DNA of 64,000 nt. Origin: Azospirillum halopraeferens DSM 3675. Its GTDB lineage: Bacteria > Pseudomonadota > Alphaproteobacteria > Azospirillales > Azospirillaceae. A model generated the notes under the pieces. The model did no database searches. It was not told the DNA's origin and worked only from the letters and a program-made list of their open reading frames with translations. The stretch is taken from contig NZ_AUCF01000012.1 in the NCBI RefSeq assembly GCF_000429625.1, positions 62,001-126,000 on the forward strand, in the 5' to 3' direction. Numbering within the stretch: position 1 is the stretch's first letter; every line of letters starts with the position of its first letter. Position numbers and translations under genes: made by a program. Shown in pieces: positions 26,740 to 35,532 of the stretch.

Positions 26740-27519
26740 TCAGAACATCGGGCTTCCGGGCCGGGCGCCGCGCTCGACGATGCGGACGGTGAACGCCTGG
26801 ATCGGATCGCCGACCACATCGGAACAGAAGGGCTGACCGTTGGCGATGACGGGGCTGCGGACACCGCTGGCGCACAGCACCTCATAGACGCAGTCATAGT
26901 GCTCGGCGAGCGGGCCTCGCAGGCGGATGGCCAGTCCGACCAGCGGCACCCCGATTCCGCGGCTGCCGCAGAGGTTGCCCCCGAGAATCCACGTCGTTTC
27001 CATCCCGTTGGCGCTAAGCCCTTTGTATTCGATGCAATCGGCCGGCGCGCCGTCGAGAGGGAGGATAGCGAACCCCTCGATCGAGACCTTCCGGTCCGGT
27101 AGACCGGCGCAGCCCCCTTCGGGAGCGGTCACATCGCCGTGATTTTGCACATGGGCCATCAGACGGACTCGGATGCCGGTCGGAGCCGGCGTCTCGGGGC
27201 GGACGAGCGGCAGAGGCTGGCCTGTCGCCATGGTGTCCAGGCGCGAGATCTGCACGTTCAGGTTCCGCCCCGGTTCGCCCGCTGCCCGGTAGGAGGTGAG
27301 CACCACATCGCGCGGCGCGTCCGTCACCTTGATGACCAGGGCATCGCCAGGCTTGAACAGCCAGTGGGTATCCCCCCTGGCCAGGATCTCCACCGTACCG
27401 CCGTGACCGGGAAGGGCAGCAAGCTGTACGCATGGCAGCGGGAAGGAGTTACCCGGCGATCCGTCCGACCCGGCGCCATTCGCGATGGACACGCAGTAAA
27501 GGCCGGGATGGAAGGTCAT
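26740..27519 (-). CDS. Protein with three ChW-like repeats
   Basis: The 259-residue product has an N-terminal part of about 120 residues of unrecognised fold. Three repeats follow that match the Clostridial hydrophobic W (ChW) pattern. The first starts with RLMAHVQNHGDVT and ends KVSIEGFAIL. The second is IEYKGLSANGMETTWILGG to VPLVGLAIRL, and the third runs from YDCVYEVLCASGV to PIQAFTVRI. The signature Trp is replaced in repeats one and three. ChW repeats are usually surface carbohydrate- or cell-wall-related. There is no obvious signal peptide with the start at 27519; a longer start at 27576 (MLPTSCSR) is possible. The gene stands alone next to a decayed glycosyltransferase. Confidence 0.6.
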   Translation of the reverse strand: MTFHPGLYCVSIANGAGSDGSPGNSFPLPCVQLAALPGHGGTVEILARGDTHWLFKPGDALVIKVTDAPRDVVLTSYRAAGEPGRNLNVQISRLDTMATGQPLPLVRPETPAPTGIRVRLMAHVQNHGDVTAPEGGCAGLPDRKVSIEGFAILPLDGAPADCIEYKGLSANGMETTWILGGNLCGSRGIGVPLVGLAIRLRGPLAEHYDCVYEVLCASGVRSPVIANGQPFCSDVVGDPIQAFTVRIVERGARPGSPMF

Positions 27520-27587
27520 GAGCTGGGCCGTGGCCTGCGAGGGTGCCGGAGCCCGGGAACAGGACGTGGGAAGCATGTTGGCCGAAC

Positions 27588-27917
27588 CTATGCCAGAGGA
27601 GGATAAGGGGAAGGGTAAGCGAAAACGGTTGCCCGACCGGCATCCGGGGCGGAATGCCCGAACGGAAGCACATGACCCCCGGCGGCTTCAAGCCGCTCGG
27701 TGATGGTGCCGATGCCGAACGCGACCGCCGGCAATCCGGCCATCCATGCCTGCGTCAGCGCGTAGCTCCGGGTTTCCGGGCATACGCAGGAAAGGAACAC
27801 CAATCGGGCACCCTGCCGCCGCACCAATTCCGTCACCTCCGAATCGTTGAATGTCAATCGGCTTCGAAGAACCAGCCATCTTAGCCGGCTGTCAGGTTCA
27901 GTCTGAACGTCCGCAGG
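27588..27917 (-). pseudogene. Remnant of a GT-B glycosyltransferase C-terminal lobe
   Basis: The minus-strand frame from a stop at 27918-27920 down to 27588 encodes about 109 residues with an unmistakable GT-B C-lobe signature: VTELVRRQGARLVFLSCVCPE, then TRSYALTQAWMAGLPAVAFG and ITERLEAAGGHVLPFG. It corresponds to the donor-binding end of the enzyme, with the E and G-L-P-V-V-A-F type motif, but the N-lobe and the last helices are missing. The first potential starts are TTG codons. It therefore looks like a decayed fragment, not a functional gene. Large neighbouring enzymes (for example at 40842-43295) have intact equivalents of this segment. Confidence 0.7.
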
Positions 27918-28018
27918 TCAGGGGCTCCAAACCCGGATCCGGACAACGTCCCGCCATCCGGCCGTCAAGCCCTCCCCTTCACGTTCGGTTGCGGACCTGA
28001 GTCCGACGCCCAGCAACA

Positions 28019-31000
28019 GTGGTGGAACGCATTGACTTGCCGGACGCCGCAGAGCATAACGCCCCTTGGGCGAATGCTCGTTTCAAGCGCTCCTCCTGTG
28101 GCTACGGCATGCACCTGACATCGTCCCTGGGACGTAATCATATCTTGACGGTGTTTCGGTCCTGCCGGGATGAAAGGATAACATTCGTCGTGGCCCCGGC
28201 GACCGGAGTGGATGTTCTGCCCGGCGCGGCATGGTCACCGAACGATGATTGCATCCCCGCACGCCTGCTGGAGCGTCTGGAGCAGGACCGTCTCGTCGCC
28301 CTCGTCCGCAATCCGTTCGCCCGCCTCGTCCATCTGTTCCGCAGCCTGCAAGAGGGCGATCCCGCCTGCCGCGCCCTGGCCCGCGCCTTGCGGTGGCCGG
28401 CCTACGGCGGCGATGCGAGCTTCGATGCGTTCGTCCGGATTCTGGCCGATCTGCCGGCGTACGAGCTGGACTGGCTGATTCCGGTCCAGGCGTCGGCGTT
28501 GTGCATCGGAGACATCGCCGTCGATCAGGTGCTGTGTCTGGATGGCGACCGCAAGCGCCTGAGTGGGCCGGCGCGCACCGGTTTGGCCGGGAGCTGCCCG
28601 CCGATCAGCGGCGCGACGGCGACGCGCATCGTCGCGATGTATGAACCGGATTTCGAGCTGTTCGGCTACGACCGGGATCCGGGACAGTGGCGCCGGTCGC
28701 CCGAACGGGCGGAGCCGATGCCCGGCACCGGCTGCGGCGGGGCGGTCCGGCAGACGCTGAAGGCGGATGTCGCGCGAGCCGGGGGAGAGATGAGCGCGGC
28801 CGACACGGCTCTGCGTGCCGTTCTTGCCCTGGGCGAGACCGGTGTCCGATGCCTGCCCGAAATCCGCGCCGCGCTGGCAGAGATGCTGATCGATGCCGGG
28901 AGGCTTGTCGAAGCGGATGCGCTGCTGCGCCCCGGGCCGGCCGTGACCACATTGGCCCCGGGGTGGCGGCGAGCCCGCGCACGGCTTCTGCAGCGCCAGG
29001 ACCGCCACGCCGAAGCCGCGCACGTCCTGATCGGCGCCTTCCGGCGTTGTCTTCCGGATGCGGCGGACGCGGCCCTGCTCGGAGACGCCATCGCCGGCAG
29101 CGGAGATGTCGCGCTGGCTGCGGTGGCCGGGCACCTCCTCGTCGACGTGGCCGGCACCGATGCGCAGAGGCTGGCCGTGCTGGCCGAAGCCGTGGTGGCG
29201 CGTCTGGCGCCCGCGCGTCCGACACGGGCGGCGATGGAGTTCCTCGACGCCCTGGCGGGCCCCGGAGGCGATGGCCGGCTGGCGGCCCGCCTTCATGATT
29301 CCATCGCCGTACCGGTGCCGGTCATGCCGGCGCAGGACAGCGCACCCGTCGCTTCGCCACAGGCGTCGGTGAGGCCGGTGAAGGCGCATGGCGCCCTCGT
29401 GGAGATGGTCGCGACGTTGGAGCAGTTGCGCGAGCACAAGCGGCAACAACTGTTGCGGCACACCCTGGCGCGCTATCCGCATCTGTTCCAGGCCGACCAC
29501 TATGTTCGGCAGGTCGGGGAAGCCCCCATGGAGGGGATGGATCCCCGGGAACACTTCATCCGGTCGGGATCGAAAGCCGGGGGATACAGTCCCAACCCGT
29601 TCTTTTCCTACAGCTATTACCTGCCCTATCGTGAGTGTCCACCGGATACGCTGGTCGATTCGCTTGTGCATTTCGCGGCACTGGGCGCGGCATCGGGCAA
29701 CAGTCCCGGGCAGCACTTCGGGACGAGCCGCTATGTGGCGGAGCATCCGGACCTGGCCGGTACCCCGGCCAATCCGCTGGATCATTGTTTTGCACAAGGC
29801 GATCCCGACAAGGTTCCCGCCGTGTTGCCCGATCATGTTCGCGTGGATCTGGACTGGCTGTGCCGCCTTGACCCCGGTCTGAACGGCGTCAGGACCCGAC
29901 TGCTTGGCGGTCCCGACCGCGCAGCAGACGAAATGGCGCTGTTCGGCGAAGTGTACAGCCGTTTGCATACGGCCATAGGGCGAGGCTTCACCCACCTGAT
30001 CGTCGCGCCGTGGCTGTGGCACCCCGGCGGCGCGGAGCGGATCGGCCTGCTTCTGCTGCGCCTGCTGATAGAGACGCAAGGGGCGGAAAACGTGGTGATG
30101 CTGGGGCTCGATCTGCACACGGTCGAGAAACCGGCCGTCGCTCCCGGTGCTCGTCTCGTTTCTTTCACGGACGTCTCGTCCCATCCGTCCCACGAACTTC
30201 GGGTGGAACTGCTGCGGAGGCTGATCATCGATTTTCAGCCGAAATGCGTGTTCAACCTCAATTCCGCCGCGGCGTGGACGTTGATGCGCCGACACATCTG
30301 CAGCTTGGCGAAGTCGGCGAATTTCTATGCTATCATCTTCAGCAACGCGGCCTCCCCGAGCGGGGAACCGATCGGATACTCCTATTTCCTGGCGGAATGC
30401 CTCCCGTTCATGAAGGGAGTGATTGCCGACAACAGCTCCATCGTGAGAAGCGTCCGCGAACTGCAGCCTCTGCTGAACGCGGATATGGAGAAGATACACG
30501 TCGTCTACACGCCGCTCTCGGACGTGTCCGTTTCTTCTCCGCGCGCGCGGGCCAAACCCCGGCAAAGCTTGTGGGTGAGCCGCTTCGCGCCTGAAAAGCG
30601 CATGGACGTGCTGGCGGAAATCGCTCGACGCATGCCGGATCGGCGCCACCTCATCTATGGATCCCGCATCGACGGCATCAAAGTGAATCTGGAACCGTTG
30701 CAGGCGCTGGACAACGTCACCATCCGCGGCCGGTTCAGAAGCCTCGCCGATATTCCCGCAGACGAATGCGATGTGTTCATCTACACGTCCGATTTCGACG
30801 GGCTGCCGATCGTGCTGCTGGAAGCGACGGCGATGGGGCTGCCGATCGTTGCTCCGGACGTGGGCGGCATCTCCGATCTGGTCAACGCCGATACGGGTTG
30901 GCTTGTCTCCGGCCCCGACGCGGTCGACGAATACGTCGAAGCGATTCGCGAGATCGAGGCGAAACCGAGACTGGCGCGACGCAAGGTGCTGGCGGCGCAG

Positions 31001-31078
31001 AAAATCCTCCGTGAGCGCCACGACTGGCAAAGCTACCACCGATCGCTGGCAGCGCTTCCGGGGTTCATCAAGGATTGA
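28019..31078 (+). CDS. Fusion of a degenerate sulfotransferase-like domain and a GT4 glycosyltransferase
   Basis: This 1019-residue protein has several parts. Residues 30-225 resemble a family-2 carbohydrate sulfotransferase, with the 3'-phosphate-type motif RNPFARLVHLFRS at 97-109 and an ending MYEPDFELFGYD. Residues 250-400 are helical and TPR-like. A module at about 485-605 has three repeats of the Y-x-P-x-x-H-F/Y-x-x-x-G type. Residues 650-1019 form a GT4 domain with HPGGAERIGL, the donor-site VSRFAPEKRMDVL and the EATAMGLPIVAPDVGGISDLV C-lobe motif. The usual PAPS-binding Lys and Ser of the sulfotransferase are not visible, so the N-terminus may be inactive. The start is uncertain (GTG 28019; ATG 28109). 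It has a paralogue at 31963-35103. Confidence 0.8.
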   Translation: MVERIDLPDAAEHNAPWANARFKRSSCGYGMHLTSSLGRNHILTVFRSCRDERITFVVAPATGVDVLPGAAWSPNDDCIPARLLERLEQDRLVALVRNPFARLVHLFRSLQEGDPACRALARALRWPAYGGDASFDAFVRILADLPAYELDWLIPVQASALCIGDIAVDQVLCLDGDRKRLSGPARTGLAGSCPPISGATATRIVAMYEPDFELFGYDRDPGQWRRSPERAEPMPGTGCGGAVRQTLKADVARAGGEMSAADTALRAVLALGETGVRCLPEIRAALAEMLIDAGRLVEADALLRPGPAVTTLAPGWRRARARLLQRQDRHAEAAHVLIGAFRRCLPDAADAALLGDAIAGSGDVALAAVAGHLLVDVAGTDAQRLAVLAEAVVARLAPARPTRAAMEFLDALAGPGGDGRLAARLHDSIAVPVPVMPAQDSAPVASPQASVRPVKAHGALVEMVATLEQLREHKRQQLLRHTLARYPHLFQADHYVRQVGEAPMEGMDPREHFIRSGSKAGGYSPNPFFSYSYYLPYRECPPDTLVDSLVHFAALGAASGNSPGQHFGTSRYVAEHPDLAGTPANPLDHCFAQGDPDKVPAVLPDHVRVDLDWLCRLDPGLNGVRTRLLGGPDRAADEMALFGEVYSRLHTAIGRGFTHLIVAPWLWHPGGAERIGLLLLRLLIETQGAENVVMLGLDLHTVEKPAVAPGARLVSFTDVSSHPSHELRVELLRRLIIDFQPKCVFNLNSAAAWTLMRRHICSLAKSANFYAIIFSNAASPSGEPIGYSYFLAECLPFMKGVIADNSSIVRSVRELQPLLNADMEKIHVVYTPLSDVSVSSPRARAKPRQSLWVSRFAPEKRMDVLAEIARRMPDRRHLIYGSRIDGIKVNLEPLQALDNVTIRGRFRSLADIPADECDVFIYTSDFDGLPIVLLEATAMGLPIVAPDVGGISDLVNADTGWLVSGPDAVDEYVEAIREIEAKPRLARRKVLAAQKILRERHDWQSYHRSLAALPGFIKD

Positions 31079-31080
31079 TT

Positions 31081-31881
31081 ATGGCAAAAGACAAAGACCC
31101 CGTCTGCGATATTTCCGTCATCATCTGCGCCAGCCAGGAAGGCAAGCTGCTGCACCGCACGCTGGCGACGGCGGCGGAATCCATGGCGCGGGCAGGGCTG
31201 AGCGGCTATTCGTCGGAACTGATCCTGGTGCTGCACGATCCCGATGGTGACACCGCAACGTTCGCCCGCGATCGCGGCGGCATGCGCGGACGGATTCTGG
31301 AAGTCGACGGAAGCCGGATCGAGGCGCGGAATGTGGCCGTCCATCGCGCCCATGGCAAGCGTATCGCCTGGTTGGACGCGGGCGACATCTGTGGCCCGGA
31401 CTGGCTGAACCGGGCCGTGGCGGCGGCGGAGGGAGATGGTCGTCCCGACGTGGTCTGGCATCCCCAGCATTGCCTCATCCTGGGAGACACGTTCGTCCTG
31501 CGCGAGTACGCAGACCATGAGTTGGCGCCCCGGGAGCCGGCTACCTTCTTCTGGACCCCCCCGTATCCCTACGCCGCTTTTGCGGATACCGCACTGTACC
31601 GCCGCTATCCGTTCCGCACCCACGATGTGATCCGGGGCTATCTGCGCGGCGAATGGTACTGGGGCAACGAAACCCTTGCCCAGGGCATCCTGCACAAGGT
31701 GGTTCCGGAAACCTATGTGGGCCTGCGGCCGGATGCGCCGCCGTCACGGATAAATTTCGGCCCGGCCCCGCCGGACCTCCGACCCGCGCCGCTGGACCGG
31801 CCCGGCACGGCCCCGCTGCCGTCGGTCGTGACGGAGGATGCGCCCCCGGCGTCAGCCGCTGCTGCGCCCGCCGGTTCCTAA
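31081..31881 (+). CDS. Small GT2-like (GT-A fold) glycosyltransferase
   Basis: The 266-residue product has a GT-A layout: an initial strand (DISVIICASQEGKLLHRTL at about 11-29), the acidic region RIAWLDAGDICGPDWLNRAV near 96-115, and an aromatic acceptor part (PYPYAAFADTALYRRYPF, then GEWYWGNETLAQG). The DAGD element replaces the classic DDD/DXD, which is common in such proteins, but the catalytic base is not certain. It begins at the ATG at 31081, 2 bases after the stop of the upstream fusion gene, with an AAGG site. The downstream paralogue begins 81 bases away. The three genes probably act on the same glycan. Confidence 0.72.
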   Translation: MAKDKDPVCDISVIICASQEGKLLHRTLATAAESMARAGLSGYSSELILVLHDPDGDTATFARDRGGMRGRILEVDGSRIEARNVAVHRAHGKRIAWLDAGDICGPDWLNRAVAAAEGDGRPDVVWHPQHCLILGDTFVLREYADHELAPREPATFFWTPPYPYAAFADTALYRRYPFRTHDVIRGYLRGEWYWGNETLAQGILHKVVPETYVGLRPDAPPSRINFGPAPPDLRPAPLDRPGTAPLPSVVTEDAPPASAAAAPAGS

Positions 31882-31962
31882 CGCAAACGGCAGAACGCGT
31901 CGCCGCGGAACCGTACCCATCACGTGCTACGCCCTTCGCAACGGTCAGGAACTTGGTCCGAC

Positions 31963-34900
31963 ATGAGCGTCCCCTCCTACTTCAGCTACCGGCATCTCAG
32001 GTCGGCCTTCCGGGTCAGCGTCAGGGGCAACTACGTCTTTGTCCCCGTTGCCCATGCCGCCGCGACGGAGACGTTGTGGCGGCTGTGGGAGCTGGAACAC
32101 GCGCACGGCAAATGGTGGCAGGCCCCGCCCTCCGAGGCTGCGGTGCGGGGAGTGGACGGAAACTCGCCCTGGGTCACGATCGGCGGCACCGAGTTGATGA
32201 CCTTCGTCAGCGGCTTTCAGGCCGGATTCCGCTTCAGCATCACGCGCAATCCCTATACGCGGATGCTGGCGGCCTATCTTACCCACATCGTTCAGGATAC
32301 GGCTGTCGGCCGCGCCTTCCGCCGGCTCTCGGGCCTGCCGGCGGACAGCCAACTTGACTTTCCCCGGTTCGTAACGTTGCTTGCGACGCAGCCCCGGCAC
32401 GAACGCCAGCCGCTGTTCAGCCCCCAGACTGAATGGATGCTGTTCGACTACGTTCCGTATCATTTCATCGGCGCCGTCGAGCAGTACCAGAACGCATTCG
32501 ACTACGTCGCCACCCGGGTGACCGGCCAGGGGAGCGGCGCCGACGGCCGGCGAGGAGGGCACACGGATGCGCTGCGATGCCTTCGCACGCATTACACGAT
32601 CGAGGCCCGGCAACACATTCGGATGCTGCACGATTCCGATTTCGTGAAGTTCGGCTATCCGTACTCTCTCGACGACGCGGCGCAGGTTCCCTCCGCGACC
32701 GGTGAACGTTTGTTCCAGAGCAGTCTGTACAACACGCCATTCTGGCGCTTGGTGGACAGCGAGGTTCTGATCGCGCAAGTGCAGTTCGCGCCGGCCGTGA
32801 AGCAGATCGAGCGGACGCTGGCCGATGCGGAAGCCGGCGGGGAGGTGCTTCCCGATCTGCGCGCCGAACTGGCCCGCTTCCTTCTCAACGCGCACGAGAT
32901 TTCCGAGGCGGAGGCGCTCATGACGTCGCTTCCGCCCGATCACGCCGCCATCGCCTGTGCCTCCTTGCACGCCGACCTGGAGTTGCGCCGCAACAATGCG
33001 GATAAGGCGTTGTCAATCCTGATGGCAGCCTTGCGACGGGGGGAGCCGACGGCGGCGGTGCTGCAACAGGTGGGTGCGCTGGCGGCGGCAACCAATGACG
33101 TCGACGCGGCCACTGCGGCGGCAGCAGTCGCCGTCGCCGCGATGCCCGCCGGTCCGTCGCGAAACGCCCTGGTCGACGCGCTCGTGGACGGCACCAACCG
33201 GCGCCGTGGCGGCCGTTTGGCTACGATGACCCTCGAGTACATCGAGACGCTGGACAACACCGGGTACGACGTCGCCGGACGCATGCTGGCTTTGAAGCAG
33301 TCCGAGGGTACGGCGTTGCGGGCCGTGAAGCTGCCGGACCTGCCCGATTTGCCGGAGGGGCAGCCCCGTCCGGCCGCGCTGCCCCCGGCTCCCCTCGCCG
33401 TGGCACAGAACAACGTGCTGTGCGCTCTCATGGAGGAAGCGGCCGACACCATCGAGTTCGCCCGGCAGCGTCTGCTGCGCAAAGTGCTGGAGATCTATCC
33501 TTACCTCTTCGACGAGGACCATTACTCACGCAACGTAGCGGGCCTGGACAAGTCGGGCCTGACTCCGCTGGAACATTATATCCGCATCGGCTCGAAGGAC
33601 CCCTGGCGCGAGCCGAATCCTTTCTTTAATCAGGCAATCTACCTGCACAACATTGCGAAGGTAGCCTATTCGGGCGATGCGCTGGTGCACTACGTTGTCG
33701 AGGGGGCGCCGAACGGTCTGGATCCGGGGCCGTTTTTCATCACGGAGAGGTTTCTTCGCGATCGGCCGGACATCGCCGGCACCACCCTCAACCCCCTGAA
33801 CGAGTATCTCGCCGGTGGACGGCGCAAGCTCGGCGAATACGGCCTGCTACCCGGCCATATTCACCGGGATCTGCAGGAGACGGCTTTCATCGACATCGGG
33901 CTGTTCCCGAGCTCCTGGCGCCTGGTCAACCTTATGAACGACCCCGGCCCCGGCCAGGCCGACAGGCTTGCGCGGGTCTATAAGCAAGTCACTCAGGATC
34001 TTCCCGAAACGATCACGCACCTGGTGCTGCTTTCGTGGATTGCGCATCCCGGTGGGGCGGAGCGCGTGGCCATGTTCGTCCTCCGAATGATGACGGAGCA
34101 ACTGGGCATCGACCGCGTGGCGGTCATCGGAACCGACTATCCGAGCCGGAAGGGATTCGAGATGCCGGAAGGACTCCGCATGGTGTCGCTTCTGGATTAC
34201 GACGACAGCCTGGCCGCACACGAGCGCGTCGAGCTGATCGACCGCATCATCATGGAGAAAAAGCCGAAAACCACCTTCAACATGAACTCCTTGTCCGGGT
34301 GGGTCGCGATGGTCCAGAGGGCGCGGTACCTGTATCGGGAAACAGCCTTCTACGCATCGATTTTCGGGTATGGATTCAACGATGTGGATGGTCCTTTCGG
34401 CTTTCCTTTCATGTTCGATCATTGCAAGGACTACGTGTCCGGCGTGATCGTCGACAACACGCGTTTCCCGGTAACGTTGGAAAAACTCATTTCCATGGTT
34501 CAAAAGGATCGGGAAAAGATCCATCTGGTGTATACGCCCTATGACACGACGTTGGGCCTGCAGTCGCCGGAGCGACCGCCCGGCCTCCGGCAGGCGCTTT
34601 GGATGAGCCGCTTCGCCCCGGAGAAGCGCATGGACGTGCTGGGCAGGATTGCCAGCCGGACACCGGAGCGGCAGTATCTTCTTTATGGCTCGCAGATCGA
34701 GCATGCTCCGGCCACGGACGTGAGCTTCCTGCACGAGTTGCCCAACATTACCATCCGTGGCTACTTCAGCGATCTGAGCGACATTCCCTACAAGGAATGC
34801 GACGTATTCGTCTACACGTCAGCGTACGACGGGCTGCCGGTCGCGTTGCTGGAGGCGACAGCGATGGGGTTGCCCATCATCGCTCCGAACGTGGGCGGAA

Positions 34901-35103
34901 TTTCGGACCTGATCAACAACGAGACGGGCTGGCTGGTCTCCGGTCCGGACGCCGTGGACGAGTATCTGGACGCTCTCAAGGAGATCGAAGCTGATCCGGA
35001 CCTTGTCCAGCGCAAGGTCAAGGCTGCTCAATCGTTGCTCGTGAAGCGGCACAGCTGGGAAGCTTTCCTGGATACGTACAGAAAAATTCCCGGTTTCCTG
35101 TGA
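31963..35103 (+). CDS. Second sulfotransferase-like / GT4 fusion protein
   Basis: This 1046-residue protein has the same domain order as its paralogue at 28019-31078. Residues 1-235 are sulfotransferase-like, with SYFSYRHLRSAFRVSV, a 5'-type YVFVPVAHAAATETL, a 3'-type ITRNPYTRMLAAYL near 95-108 and FVKFGYPYSL near 228. A helical region follows. At about 510-630 come three repeats of the same type as in the paralogue (YPYLFDEDHYSRNVAG, then LEHYIRIGSK, LVHYVVEGA). The GT4 part spans about 680-1046 (HPGGAERVAMFVL; MSRFAPEKRMDVLGRI; LLEATAMGLPIIAPNVGGI). The 3'-type Ser and the 5'-type Lys are replaced, so sulfation is doubtful. The ATG at 31963 has AGGAA upstream; a GTG at 31924 is an alternative. 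Confidence 0.82.
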   Translation: MSVPSYFSYRHLRSAFRVSVRGNYVFVPVAHAAATETLWRLWELEHAHGKWWQAPPSEAAVRGVDGNSPWVTIGGTELMTFVSGFQAGFRFSITRNPYTRMLAAYLTHIVQDTAVGRAFRRLSGLPADSQLDFPRFVTLLATQPRHERQPLFSPQTEWMLFDYVPYHFIGAVEQYQNAFDYVATRVTGQGSGADGRRGGHTDALRCLRTHYTIEARQHIRMLHDSDFVKFGYPYSLDDAAQVPSATGERLFQSSLYNTPFWRLVDSEVLIAQVQFAPAVKQIERTLADAEAGGEVLPDLRAELARFLLNAHEISEAEALMTSLPPDHAAIACASLHADLELRRNNADKALSILMAALRRGEPTAAVLQQVGALAAATNDVDAATAAAAVAVAAMPAGPSRNALVDALVDGTNRRRGGRLATMTLEYIETLDNTGYDVAGRMLALKQSEGTALRAVKLPDLPDLPEGQPRPAALPPAPLAVAQNNVLCALMEEAADTIEFARQRLLRKVLEIYPYLFDEDHYSRNVAGLDKSGLTPLEHYIRIGSKDPWREPNPFFNQAIYLHNIAKVAYSGDALVHYVVEGAPNGLDPGPFFITERFLRDRPDIAGTTLNPLNEYLAGGRRKLGEYGLLPGHIHRDLQETAFIDIGLFPSSWRLVNLMNDPGPGQADRLARVYKQVTQDLPETITHLVLLSWIAHPGGAERVAMFVLRMMTEQLGIDRVAVIGTDYPSRKGFEMPEGLRMVSLLDYDDSLAAHERVELIDRIIMEKKPKTTFNMNSLSGWVAMVQRARYLYRETAFYASIFGYGFNDVDGPFGFPFMFDHCKDYVSGVIVDNTRFPVTLEKLISMVQKDREKIHLVYTPYDTTLGLQSPERPPGLRQALWMSRFAPEKRMDVLGRIASRTPERQYLLYGSQIEHAPATDVSFLHELPNITIRGYFSDLSDIPYKECDVFVYTSAYDGLPVALLEATAMGLPIIAPNVGGISDLINNETGWLVSGPDAVDEYLDALKEIEADPDLVQRKVKAAQSLLVKRHSWEAFLDTYRKIPGFL

Positions 35104-35532
35104 ATCGCGGGAGGGCGGCTCATCGTCGGGTTGCATGGTAACGGTCGGTGTCGCGGGTTAAGCCCCGGTCTCCATTCCGGTCGTCCGCCCTGCCGGCGTG
35201 GTGCTTGCGGAACGAACGGCGGCGGTGCCCATAAACAGCGTGCCAGTCCGGGTACGCAGAGCCGCCGGACCGATCCTCACCGCACCACTGAACTGAACGG
35301 TACCGCGTTTGCGGAGGGGTGATTTCGAGCGGGCTCCATGCCGGACGGCCCTTGACGGCTCGGTCCACCGCGCGCGATGAATGCCGAAGGGAACCCTTGG
35401 GAGTCGCCCGGGTCGGTGCCACTTCGCGCGCAGTCCGGAACTCCGGGGGTTGTTCGCCGAGTTGCCGATGGGAGCCGGTTGCAGGATGGCGCGCACACCT
35501 CTCGATCTGCCGACCATTGGTCGGGTGTTGTA
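35104..35532. other. No supported gene; leader of the GT4 gene
   Basis: These 429 bases hold no convincing gene. The next gene's open frame extends back to 35377, but that part reads as low-complexity and does not look like the family's N-terminus. No strong hairpin or consensus promoter is evident. Confidence 0.5.

Noticed and set aside
26496-26897. Possible small gene in the gap after the DUF6858-like gene
   Set aside because: It is a Ser/Arg/Pro-rich frame overlapping the ChW-like gene in part, with no ribosome-binding site or family resemblance.
28235-31039. A long open frame antisense to the sulfotransferase-GT4 fusion gene
   Set aside because: The product is rich in Arg, Gln, His and Pro with no domain resemblance. 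Long antisense frames are expected in very GC-rich genes, and the + strand has a clear multi-domain product.
35377-35532. An extended N-terminus for the GT4 gene starting at 35377
   Set aside because: The 52 additional residues look like untranslated sequence, and the family normally starts at MRIL at 35533.
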